Source of the DNA: Myxococcales bacterium
Lineage (GTDB): Bacteria > Myxococcota_A > Polyangia > Polyangiales > Polyangiaceae
Assembly (NCBI GenBank): GCA_023248785.1
Contig: JAHFDX010000240.1
Coordinates: 1 to 6,240, forward strand
Direction: 5' to 3'
Length of the DNA stretch: 6,240 nucleotides
Below the pieces are notes generated by a model, which was not told the origin of the DNA, made no database searches, and was given only the letters and a program-made list of their open reading frames with translations. Position numbers and translations under genes: made by a program. How positions within the stretch are numbered: the first letter of the stretch is position 1; each line of letters opens with the position of its first letter. Shown in pieces: positions 1-6,174 of the stretch.

Positions 1-1026
1 GCCGAAGGGCTTTATTTTCCGCCCGATCCAAGTTCTCTCGAAACGTGCATGGTGGGGGGCAACGTTGCCGAAAATGCCGGAGGACCACGTGCGTTCAAAT
101 ATGGAGTCACCGGCGACTACGTTCTAGGGATGTCGGTGCATCTCATGGATGGGCAATCGATCGACGTGGGAAGGCAGACACGCAAGGGCGTCACGGGTTA
201 CGACGTCACCTCTCTGTTGGTTGGGAGCGAAGGGACGCTTGGCGTTGTGTCCGAGGTCATCCTGAAACTTCTGCCATTTCCGGAACGCTGCATCACGCTG
301 CTCGCTCTCTTCGAACGCCTCGACGATGCGGCGCGCGCTGTGACAAATGTCGTTACCTCAGGTGTGACGCCCGCATGCCTTGAACTTCTCGATGCGCACA
401 CACTCGATATCCTGCGCGAAGATGGAATGCCTTTCGATCCGCGCGCGCGTGCGCTTCTGATCATCGAAGTGGACGGCGACGTGCTTTCGGTCGAATCAAC
501 GGCTGAACGAGTTGGACAGCACTTGAGCGAAGAACCAGGAATTCTCGCTGTCGAATCGGCAGCCGATGCGGCGCAACGAGATCGTCTTTGGAAATCGAGG
601 CGTGCGCTGTCGAGGGCAATTCGTAACACATACAGATACAAATTGTCGGAAGACGTTGTGGTGCCGCCGACACGGATTGTGGAGTTGCTTGAGGGCGCGC
701 GTGGAATTGCCGAGCGACAAGGAGTTCGGCACTTGGCGTATGGGCATGCCGGTGATGGGAATCTTCACGTCAATTTCTTGTGGGACGATGAAGAAGAGCG
801 TCCGCGTGTCGATGCCGCAACGAAGGACCTCATGGTGCTCACGGTAGGTCTTGGAGGAACATTGAGCGGTGAGCATGGCATTGGCGTCTCGAAGGCTGAG
901 TTCTTGCCGCTCGAACAAAGTAGTGGGCTGATCAATCTGCAACGGTCGATCAAGGCGAGTTTCGATCCGAAGGGGCTGCTCAATCCCGGCAAGATCTTCC
1001 CGCGACGCGGGCATGGTTCGTGTTGA
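1..1026 (+). CDS. glcD: FAD-linked oxidase, GlcD type (glycolate/D-lactate oxidase subunit), 5'-truncated by the window
   Basis: Flavoprotein of the FAD-binding PCMH / FAD-oxidase C family, which oxidises 2-hydroxyacids such as glycolate or D-lactate to the 2-oxoacid. The frame is open from base 1 and stops with TGA at 1024-1026, giving 341 visible codons. E. coli GlcD has about 499, so roughly the first 150 residues lie upstream. Seen: the end of the FAD domain (GGNVAENAGG near codons 19-28, then KYGVTGDYVLG at 97-129, and GSEGTLGVVSEV), followed by the C-terminal cap with the His motif GHAGDGNLH (742-768), SGEHGIG (865-885) and the closing LNPGKIFP. These motifs align well with GlcD. Substrate cannot be fixed from sequence: D-lactate or other 2-hydroxyacid dehydrogenases share them. 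glcE and glcF partners are not in the window. The gene converges on the GMC oxidoreductase gene with only 9 bp between the stop codons. Confidence 0.93.
   Translation, partial: AEGLYFPPDPSSLETCMVGGNVAENAGGPRAFKYGVTGDYVLGMSVHLMDGQSIDVGRQTRKGVTGYDVTSLLVGSEGTLGVVSEVILKLLPFPERCITLLALFERLDDAARAVTNVVTSGVTPACLELLDAHTLDILREDGMPFDPRARALLIIEVDGDVLSVESTAERVGQHLSEEPGILAVESAADAAQRDRLWKSRRALSRAIRNTYRYKLSEDVVVPPTRIVELLEGARGIAERQGVRHLAYGHAGDGNLHVNFLWDDEEERPRVDAATKDLMVLTVGLGGTLSGEHGIGVSKAEFLPLEQSSGLINLQRSIKASFDPKGLLNPGKIFPRRGHGSC
999..1011. repeat. Perfect GC-rich inverted repeat at the end of the glcD-like gene
   Basis: CCCGC (999-1003) and GCGGG (1007-1011) are exact reverse complements around GAC, and the symmetry extends to 6+1+6 bases. 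The repeat lies in the last codons of the glcD-like gene, 24 bp before the stop codon of the convergent GMC gene as read on the plus strand. No run of T follows on either strand, so it is not a canonical intrinsic terminator. It could be a weak hairpin shared by the two convergent transcripts, or a chance product of coding sequence. Confidence 0.3.
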
Positions 1027-1035
1027 TCCGTTCGA

Positions 1036-2991
1036 TTACGCAAGCCGCGAGTCGATCATTTCGCCCGCGCGATGAGCCATCGCCATGATGGTCATCTGTG
1101 GATTCACACCGAGTGAGCTCGGGACTGCGCTGCCATCGACAACGTAGAGCGAGTCAACGCCGTGCGTTTCATGTTCTGGTGAAAGAACACTGTTCTCAGG
1201 ACGAGTTCCAATGCGGCACGTTCCAAGCGGATGAAACGCGGTGATTTCAAGGTCTCTCGCTGAAAACGATCCTTCGAAGATACGTTTGAGGTCGCGCTTC
1301 GACCGAATTTCCTCGGCACCAGGAAGAAAGGGCAGTACGCGCCGTGCACCCGCTGCGAGGAACACTTCGCTCAAGATGCCAAGACCGCGGACGATTCGTT
1401 GTGCGTCGTGATCGTTCAAGCGATACGTGATGAGGGGAGAGTAGTTAACACTTGCGCGGACGCGACCGCGCGATGTGTCTTCGATCATGAAGCCGAAGTT
1501 GGCTAGATGCCGGTACTGCTCCATCAGGCGCACATACTGTCTTCCGCTCCACGGAATCGCCATTGCAGTGACGTCGAGGGGCGTCGATGCACCTTCGAAC
1601 ATTAGGCCTTCGTCCTCATAGGCGTCGATGGTGTAGCCCTGTGGGATGCCCGTGGCCATGTCGATGGTCTCATCAAAGACGGCCATGACTTTTGCGGCGG
1701 GGTGAATTGAAAGATTTTTCCCGAGCCACGCGTACTCCTTGAGTAGGCCCATGCGTTGAAAAAGCACCGGTGTCATGAGCGCACCGGCGGCGACTACGAC
1801 CGCTTGTGCACCGACGGAAAACGAGCGCCCTGAAGCAAGGCGTCCGCGCACGCCACGCGCCTTTCCGGCAACTACGTCGATGTTGTCGACGCGTGCCTCG
1901 CACACCATTTGAGCGCCACGCAAAAGGGCTTCAGGCACGTAGCTCACATCGGTGGAGCGTTTGGCTCCGGTAGGGCAACCGAACGCGCACACGCCTTGGC
2001 CATCGCAATCAGGCGCATTGCGATCGAGCGGGTGGTGCGAGAGGCCAAGTTTTTCGGCTCCGCGCGCAATGACACGGCCCACGCCGCCGGTGAGCTCTAT
2101 CTTTGCGCGCGTTACTTGCAGCATGCGTTCGACCTTCTCGTAATAGGGCGCCATGCTTGTGCTCGAGAAGTCGACGAGCCCCATCTCGTCCCGCCACCGT
2201 CGAAACACGCGATCCGATGCGCGGTAACACGTGCCCGAATTGATCGCGGTGCTTCCACCCACGCCACGGCCAGCCCACACCGGCGTGGCGACGTTTCCAA
2301 ATGCCATGGTCATGCCGCGATCTCGATAGAGCTTTCGCACCATTTCGCGCGACCGCCCATTGAATCCATCTCGACGAACGAGCGGGCCTTCCTCAAGCAG
2401 AAGTACGGCACGCCCGCGCGATGCGAGTTCATACGCGCATGCGGCTCCTCCGGCGCCACTTCCAATGACGACGACTTCCGCTTCCAGCAAAAGATCGCTC
2501 GACACTTCACGACCGTCGGTTACTTGCGAAAGCCACCGCGGCGACTCGGCGACGCGGAGCAAAGGTTTTTGCTGATGAAAACCAGGGCACCCCACGGCCT
2601 CGAACATGGCCGCGTCATCGAAGTGGGCCATCTTGATTGGCGTGAGCAGCGCGCGGATGAGACCGCGTTTCGCGGCAGAGGCGTGCGGCAGTTGCTCGAC
2701 AAAACGGATGGCAGCTTCGCGCGAGAGATTCGTGAGCGAGTTGCCCGTGTCAGTGAAAGCAAGCCATTCAACTGCGTGAAGCATCGCCGCATACGCCCGG
2801 CGCTCAACCTTTGCTAACTCTTCAAACCAATCCAAAAATCGCTCGAGCGTTCCCTCATCGGCACCGGGTACGACGGAGCCCGGAGGGATGGCTGCGATTG
2901 CCAAGGCGAGAACAATGCGCTTTTCGCGCGCGGACAACAATTCCGAGCGATTGGCTTTTGCGTTGGAGGTCCGTTCGAAAATCCTGCCCAT
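1036..2991 (-). CDS. GMC family FAD oxidoreductase, long-chain alcohol oxidase-like
   Basis: Glucose-methanol-choline (COG2303) flavoenzyme of 651 residues, expected to oxidise an alcohol to an aldehyde or ketone. Residues about 18-135 resemble the small gluconate dehydrogenase subunit 3-like region (LSAREKR, then PPG and PGADE). The Rossmann FAD site is G177-S-G179-A-G-G182, with ribose-binding Glu at about 200. FAD-associated GRGVGGSTAINSG is at 241-253. A cysteine cluster C329-x5-C335-x3-C339 is followed by PTGAKRST. The C-terminal catalytic pair is H587 (FHPLGTCRIG) and N630 (GVNPQMTI), as in cholesterol oxidase and fatty alcohol oxidases. The hydrophobic stretch at 26-36 fits the subunit 3-like helix better than a signal peptide. 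Start: ATG at 2991 is the first possible, with an in-frame stop six codons upstream. No clear Shine-Dalgarno is seen, so translation is probably coupled to the hydrolase gene 10 bp upstream. Substrate unknown. Confidence 0.93.
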   Translation of the reverse strand: MGRIFERTSNAKANRSELLSAREKRIVLALAIAAIPPGSVVPGADEGTLERFLDWFEELAKVERRAYAAMLHAVEWLAFTDTGNSLTNLSREAAIRFVEQLPHASAAKRGLIRALLTPIKMAHFDDAAMFEAVGCPGFHQQKPLLRVAESPRWLSQVTDGREVSSDLLLEAEVVVIGSGAGGAACAYELASRGRAVLLLEEGPLVRRDGFNGRSREMVRKLYRDRGMTMAFGNVATPVWAGRGVGGSTAINSGTCYRASDRVFRRWRDEMGLVDFSSTSMAPYYEKVERMLQVTRAKIELTGGVGRVIARGAEKLGLSHHPLDRNAPDCDGQGVCAFGCPTGAKRSTDVSYVPEALLRGAQMVCEARVDNIDVVAGKARGVRGRLASGRSFSVGAQAVVVAAGALMTPVLFQRMGLLKEYAWLGKNLSIHPAAKVMAVFDETIDMATGIPQGYTIDAYEDEGLMFEGASTPLDVTAMAIPWSGRQYVRLMEQYRHLANFGFMIEDTSRGRVRASVNYSPLITYRLNDHDAQRIVRGLGILSEVFLAAGARRVLPFLPGAEEIRSKRDLKRIFEGSFSARDLEITAFHPLGTCRIGTRPENSVLSPEHETHGVDSLYVVDGSAVPSSLGVNPQMTIMAMAHRAGEMIDSRLA

Positions 2992-3001
2992 GCCGAAATT
3001 G

Positions 3002-3913
3002 TCAGCTGGTTATCGAATTGCGACAACTAGCCATTCGCGCCATCCATGTCACGACCTCGTCATAGACCGCATCGAGCTTGCCGGCGGTGATCATGCCCAT
3101 ATGGGTGGGAGGGGGGCCTCCGTCGTCGCTCGATTCGATGCAAAGGAATTCTGCGGGCCTTCCAAGCCGCATGGCAAAGCGTGCGCAACACTCCGGGATG
3201 GCCTCCAAGCGGTCTCCACGACTCGCGATCGAGAGACTTGGAATTGTGATGTTGGCGAGGCCCTTCAAGTAGTCGACGGAACCATCGCGGTTTGTCCATT
3301 TCCCGCTCAACGCGAATCTGCAAAGATCGCGAAAATAGACGCTCGACTCGTCGTCGCTCGCAAATCGCGCGGATCGAGCCGGTAAGTAACTGAATCGGGT
3401 ACAATATGCGTCAAGCGCGCGCATCAACGCCATCTTGAACGTCGCCCGTGTGGGATTGCCATCAAATCCGGGAAGCCAAAGATTGGTGCCGAAACCCACG
3501 AATGCATCAACGCGGATGAGCCCCGTGCCAAGCGCCGCGAGCCCGGTGTGCGCCCCCAACGAGTGTCCGACGAACACAAGCGGAAGCGCGCCGGCCTGAT
3601 CGCACGCGTACCCGACGGCAGTAGGTAAGTCATACATAACCAAGTCGTCGTACGACCAGCTGCCACCCTTGGCTGCGGGTTTGCCGCTCTCGCCGTGGCC
3701 GCGAAAGTCGAACGTGATGACACGAAAACCCGCCGTCGCCAGAAACGGAGCAAGCCCTTTGCCTTTAGGCCGATCGAAGGAACTGCGTCGCGCCATCATT
3801 GCGTGAGCGAGAAGCGCAACTCCGATCGGCTTCGATCGATCGGTTTCCCAAACCGTCGCGCGGAGCGACGTGCGATCGGCCGTGCGTAGTTCGACGTCTG
3901 CGGAGGGATGCAT
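3002..3913 (-). CDS. Alpha/beta hydrolase (COG4757-like serine hydrolase)
   Basis: Cytoplasmic-looking alpha/beta-fold hydrolase of 303 residues, with no signal peptide. Seen: a segment LLAHAMMARRSSFDRPKGKG (34-53) at the position of the oxyanion-hole strand, FDFRGHGESG (68-77), the nucleophile elbow G116-H-S118-L-G120, a likely acid at Asp234 (SRGDRLE) and a likely His271 (PPTHMGM). The catalytic set is therefore complete. The AHAMM...RRS..RP pattern recalls predicted hydrolases of COG4757, whose substrates are unknown; esterase, thioesterase or amidase activity are all possible. Start: the frame is open back to 4051, but that would overlap the upstream gene by 125 bp. ATG at 3913 gives a normal beta-strand start and has AAGGA 10 nt before it. 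It follows the AstA-like gene by 13 bp and precedes the GMC gene by 10 bp, so it is the middle gene of the operon. Confidence 0.88.
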   Translation of the reverse strand: MHPSADVELRTADRTSLRATVWETDRSKPIGVALLAHAMMARRSSFDRPKGKGLAPFLATAGFRVITFDFRGHGESGKPAAKGGSWSYDDLVMYDLPTAVGYACDQAGALPLVFVGHSLGAHTGLAALGTGLIRVDAFVGFGTNLWLPGFDGNPTRATFKMALMRALDAYCTRFSYLPARSARFASDDESSVYFRDLCRFALSGKWTNRDGSVDYLKGLANITIPSLSIASRGDRLEAIPECCARFAMRLGRPAEFLCIESSDDGGPPPTHMGMITAGKLDAVYDEVVTWMARMASCRNSITS

Positions 3914-3923
3914 GCGAGCTACG

Positions 3924-3928
3924 TCCTT
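3924..3928 (-). promoter_or_regulatory. Ribosome binding site of the alpha/beta hydrolase gene
   Basis: On the minus strand AAGGA begins inside the TAA stop codon of the AstA-like gene and lies 10 nt before the ATG at 3913. It decides the hydrolase start in favour of 3913 over the upstream ATG at 4051. The overlap with the previous stop codon suggests translational coupling. Confidence 0.55.
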
Positions 3929-5000
3929 AGGCCACGACAGGCAACATCCACACCGAATCGCCCACGCGTACATCGAGATGACGCATCGCTTGTGCCGTGA
4001 TCCTGACGTCCGCAGCGGGCTGTGCAGACTCCGAGAACGGCGTGTACACACACCGGAAGTGGGGCGGACCGCTGGCCTCCACGGCCACCAACGCGCGCGC
4101 CAACCCAGCCTCGTCCATCAAAGGCTCGGACATAGATGCGCGATGTGTAGAGCGAACGATCGTCGCTTCATCGGTTTCACACGTGAAGTGAGGGCCGCCG
4201 TCGAATGGATCGATGCGATGCGCATAGTGGAACCCGATGCGCGTGAGCATTTTTTCGACGCCCTTGGTTTGCACGCCCACCTTGCCGATGACCTCTTGCG
4301 CCTGCTTCGGAAGCAACGTGGCGTAGACCGGTCCTTGTGGGAAGAGCCCGAAGACAAACTCTTTGTTTGTTTTCGACAGCCTGTCGGCCTCTTGATAGGT
4401 CATGTGCGTGAAGTGGTAACCAAGGGCGTTCCAAAGGTGCGAGCCACCATCGGGTTCGAGAGGCGGAAGCAACTCGGCGAGCAGCTCGTCACGAAAGTTG
4501 TTTCGGTGCATCTTGATGAAAAGAAAGCGTACGTACGAGATCAGAACACCGAGTTTTTCGGGCCGCCCTCGATAGGCAGGATCGACAATGAGGCCACCGA
4601 GCTCCGTTGGGCCCTCGTACGAGTAACCGATTTGTAACTTCGTATGCTTAATATGTCTGTCGAGGGTTGCCGAGAACCGCTCCTCATCGAGAACATCGAC
4701 GTAGATGTACGGGGCGTTCTTCCGTCCGAGCTGGGCGATGATCATCGAACTGCCGACGAGGCGATCCGTCTCAAGGTCAACCAGCACAAAGACGTACGTG
4801 CGTCCGGGGACATCGTGCTCCTCGCTTCGAAACGCGCGCTCAGATGCGTGAAGGAGCGCCCGGACGGCCTGACGATCCGCAGGAAGATTCACCGTATTTA
4901 GGTGATGTGCCACGCGGAAAAGCTCGTCCTCGTCGGCTGGAAGCGCGGCGCGGATTTCGTACGCGTGCATGACGCTGGGTCTACCACAGCCGACCCGCAT
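3927..5000 (-). CDS. astA: Arginine N-succinyltransferase family protein (AstA-like)
   Basis: Acyl-CoA N-acyltransferase of the AstA family, 357 residues (E. coli AstA is 344). AstA transfers succinyl from succinyl-CoA to the alpha-amino group of L-arginine, the first step of the AST arginine catabolic pathway in the cytosol. Seen: an N-terminal strand HAYEIRAALPADEDEL (12-27), TYVFVLVDLET (68-78), the probable CoA-binding region TELGGLIVDPAYRG (132-145), FPQGPVYATLLPKQAQEVIG (220-239) and the signature IDPFDGGPHF (263-272). The motif VHPQT of E. coli AstA, holding its annotated proton donor His, reads VGVQT here (241-245), so activity or substrate may differ. ATG at 5000 has GAAGAGG 8 nt upstream; Met11 (4970) is the alternative start. 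It is first in the operon, and no other ast gene is in view. Family assignment is firm, exact reaction less so. Confidence 0.87.
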   Translation of the reverse strand: MRVGCGRPSVMHAYEIRAALPADEDELFRVAHHLNTVNLPADRQAVRALLHASERAFRSEEHDVPGRTYVFVLVDLETDRLVGSSMIIAQLGRKNAPYIYVDVLDEERFSATLDRHIKHTKLQIGYSYEGPTELGGLIVDPAYRGRPEKLGVLISYVRFLFIKMHRNNFRDELLAELLPPLEPDGGSHLWNALGYHFTHMTYQEADRLSKTNKEFVFGLFPQGPVYATLLPKQAQEVIGKVGVQTKGVEKMLTRIGFHYAHRIDPFDGGPHFTCETDEATIVRSTHRASMSEPLMDEAGLARALVAVEASGPPHFRCVYTPFSESAQPAADVRITAQAMRHLDVRVGDSVWMLPVVA

Positions 5001-5008
5001 GGCGCGAA

Positions 5009-5015
5009 CCTCTTC
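5009..5015 (-). promoter_or_regulatory. Ribosome binding site of the AstA-like gene
   Basis: Read on the minus strand, GAAGAGG lies 8 nt before the ATG at 5000. It is a better ribosome site than anything before the alternative Met11 codon at 4970, and so supports the longer start. Confidence 0.55.
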
Positions 5016-5054
5016 GCCTCGTATTCATGTGCCAACTGCCGACAAGACCTGCTG

Positions 5055-5060
5055 TACAAT
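5055..5060 (+). promoter_or_regulatory. -10-like element TACAAT directly upstream of the lipoprotein start
   Basis: TACAAT differs from the TATAAT consensus at one base and ends 6 nt before the ATG at 5067. Transcription would then begin at or next to the start codon, giving a leaderless message. This fits the lack of any Shine-Dalgarno sequence before this gene. No good -35 hexamer lies 16-18 bp upstream, so the call rests on position and the -10 match alone. Confidence 0.4.
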
Positions 5061-5066
5061 CGCCGA

Positions 5067-5969
5067 ATGCGGTTGCTCGGATTGGCTTTTTGCTGTGCGT
5101 TTTCTTTGTTGTTGGGGTGCAAGTCCAAGAAACGATTGTCGTATGACGACTCGACGCGCCACCCGGTTGCCCAGTCCGCGGCAAACAAGGGGCCCAAAAA
5201 AACCGCACCCGAGGCCAAGTGGGATGATTACAAATTGACGCTGGTCGGCGTTCCCGGTGACGCATCGTTCTTTGCGGGTAGTGTTATTCACGATTCCGAC
5301 GACCCGTGGATCTTGAGTGCCCATTTCACGCTGCCGGCGGGAACCAAGATCACTCTCGGTTCAGAGTCAGGCACCGTGGAGAGCAGCTCGTGGCATTGTA
5401 AGGTGCCGATCAAGGACGCCATTGCCAAAGCGCCGGCGGAAGATTCGGTGGGTAAGAAGATCGATCTTGGTCTCACGCTGCAGCTAGAAATTCCGGGCTA
5501 CGAACTCGTCACACAAAAGCTACCGCTGCAGTCCGTGAAGCCGGCCATTGGAAAAGGGTTTGCGCGTATTGTCGATCGTCCAGTTACATTTTCAAGTGAG
5601 CCTGAAAAGAGCCCGATCGATGGACTCCTGGCGCTTGATCGAAATCGAACTCCAAGGCTTTTCGGAAATCCGAAAACGACGGCGGATATCGATCTCATTG
5701 CGGTTGAAGACCAGGATGACAAACCGTCTCGCGAAAAAACATGTACGGGGTACCGCAAGAGCAAGGCGGTGACCTTGCAGATGTTCGACTCGGACGTGAA
5801 GCTCTACGATCGTCGATCGGGAAAGGTGCTCGCAGAGAGGAAATTTTCGGCGTCCGACCACTGTCCGAGTTTTGCGTTCGTTACAGACGGCAAAACGAGC
5901 AACCGCGTTAGCGACACCGACATTGATAAATGGGCGCGTGCGGAGCTGCAGAAACGTAGGGGCCAGTAG
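5067..5969 (+). CDS. Uncharacterised secreted lipoprotein
   Basis: Protein of 300 residues that I do not recognise by name. It begins with a lipoprotein signal peptide: Met-Arg, a hydrophobic stretch, then lipobox LLGC with the lipidated Cys at 18. The next residues are Lys-Ser, with no Asp at +2, so outer membrane sorting is likely. A polar linker (19-53) rich in Lys, Ser and Ala follows, then a beta-rich region (55-215) with few helices, including WILSAHFTLPAGTKITLG (81-98). The C-terminal 70 residues (226-295) look like a separate small domain: Cys226, strands, a V-LYDRRSGKVLAERKF pattern, Cys266 in DHCPSF, and a final helix DIDKWARAELQK. The two Cys may pair in the periplasm. The frame is open upstream to 4902, but that would overlap the divergent AstA-like gene and hide the signal peptide, so ATG 5067 is chosen. 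No catalytic motif seen. Confidence 0.82.
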   Translation: MRLLGLAFCCAFSLLLGCKSKKRLSYDDSTRHPVAQSAANKGPKKTAPEAKWDDYKLTLVGVPGDASFFAGSVIHDSDDPWILSAHFTLPAGTKITLGSESGTVESSSWHCKVPIKDAIAKAPAEDSVGKKIDLGLTLQLEIPGYELVTQKLPLQSVKPAIGKGFARIVDRPVTFSSEPEKSPIDGLLALDRNRTPRLFGNPKTTADIDLIAVEDQDDKPSREKTCTGYRKSKAVTLQMFDSDVKLYDRRSGKVLAERKFSASDHCPSFAFVTDGKTSNRVSDTDIDKWARAELQKRRGQ

Positions 5970-6174
5970 GGCACCTCTCTACGCACCAATCCTTCGACGA
6001 TTCGTCTTTCCGCTCCTTTGCGACGTCCCGAATGTGCCTCGCGGAGCTCCACGTCTAACGACTCAACCTTACGCATCCGTAGGCACAAAAAGAGGCGTGT
6101 TTTGTACGGTCCCGTTGCTGGCGCGGGGGGGGCTTGAAAGGTACACTGGTCCGGGCGAGGTTTGAGTACACACG
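5970..6174. other. Intergenic region without a recognised gene
   Basis: About 205 bp between the lipoprotein stop and the next likely start. No convincing reading frame. It holds a small hairpin (6068-6073 pairing with 6078-6083, one G-T pair), an AT-rich inverted repeat (6085-6105), a run of eight G (6125-6132), and a -10-like TACACT at 6142-6147 preceded by TTGCTG at 6115-6120 with a long 21-bp spacer. No canonical intrinsic terminator is present for the lipoprotein gene. Confidence 0.6.
6085..6105. repeat. AT-rich inverted repeat in the intergenic region
   Basis: ACAAAA (6085-6090) and TTTTGT (6100-6105) are exact reverse complements separated by 9 bases. The centre-to-centre distance is 15 bp, so it could be a regulator site upstream of the gene at 6175, or chance. 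No U tract follows the second arm beyond the arm itself, so a terminator is unlikely. Confidence 0.25.

Larger units (their letters stand above)
5001..5066. promoter_or_regulatory. Divergent intergenic control region between the AstA operon and the lipoprotein gene
   Basis: These 66 bp separate two start codons that face away from each other, so promoters for both directions should lie here or just inside the genes. On the plus strand a good -10-like hexamer is present (5055-5060). On the minus strand no convincing -35/-10 pair was found: GAATAC at 5026-5021 could be a weak -10, with no good -35 at 16-18 bp. No clear operator palindrome is visible. Confidence 0.5.

Noticed and set aside
45..383. 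Plus-strand open frame of 112 codons in another phase of the glcD-like gene
   Set aside because: Overlaps conserved FAD-domain codons; its Arg/Cys-rich translation is typical of a shifted frame.
1909..2817. Plus-strand open frame of 302 codons opposite the GMC gene
   Set aside because: It lies wholly within the GMC gene on the other strand. Its product is His/Arg-rich with no recognisable motif, while the minus-strand frame has full FAD and catalytic motifs.
3914..4051. Longer start for the alpha/beta hydrolase at 4051
   Set aside because: It would overlap the end of the AstA-like gene by 125 bp and adds an Arg/Cys/Ser-rich stretch unlike any hydrolase N-terminus. ATG 3913 has AAGGA upstream.
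3870..4637. Plus-strand open frame of 255 codons opposite the AstA-like gene
   Set aside because: Antisense shadow of a gene with clear family motifs; composition is Arg/His-rich and no ribosome site or domain was seen.
5029..5034. Perfect sigma-54 -24 sequence TGGCAC on the minus strand before the AstA-like gene
   Set aside because: The matching -12 position reads TACGA rather than TTGCA, lacking the essential GC, so a sigma-54 promoter is not supported.
4902..5066. Upstream extension of the lipoprotein frame to 4902
   Set aside because: It would overlap the divergent AstA-like gene and its control region and place 55 residues before a clear lipoprotein signal peptide.
6068..6083. Hairpin as an intrinsic terminator of the lipoprotein gene
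   Set aside because: The stem is only 6 bp with a G-T pair, and it is followed by an A-rich, not T-rich, stretch on the plus strand.
6119..6134. Sigma-54-like TGGCGC with GC 12 bp downstream before the gene at 6175
   Set aside because: The GG and GC dinucleotides have the right spacing, but the -12 TT is replaced by GG within the G8 run. The match is probably due to the homopolymer.
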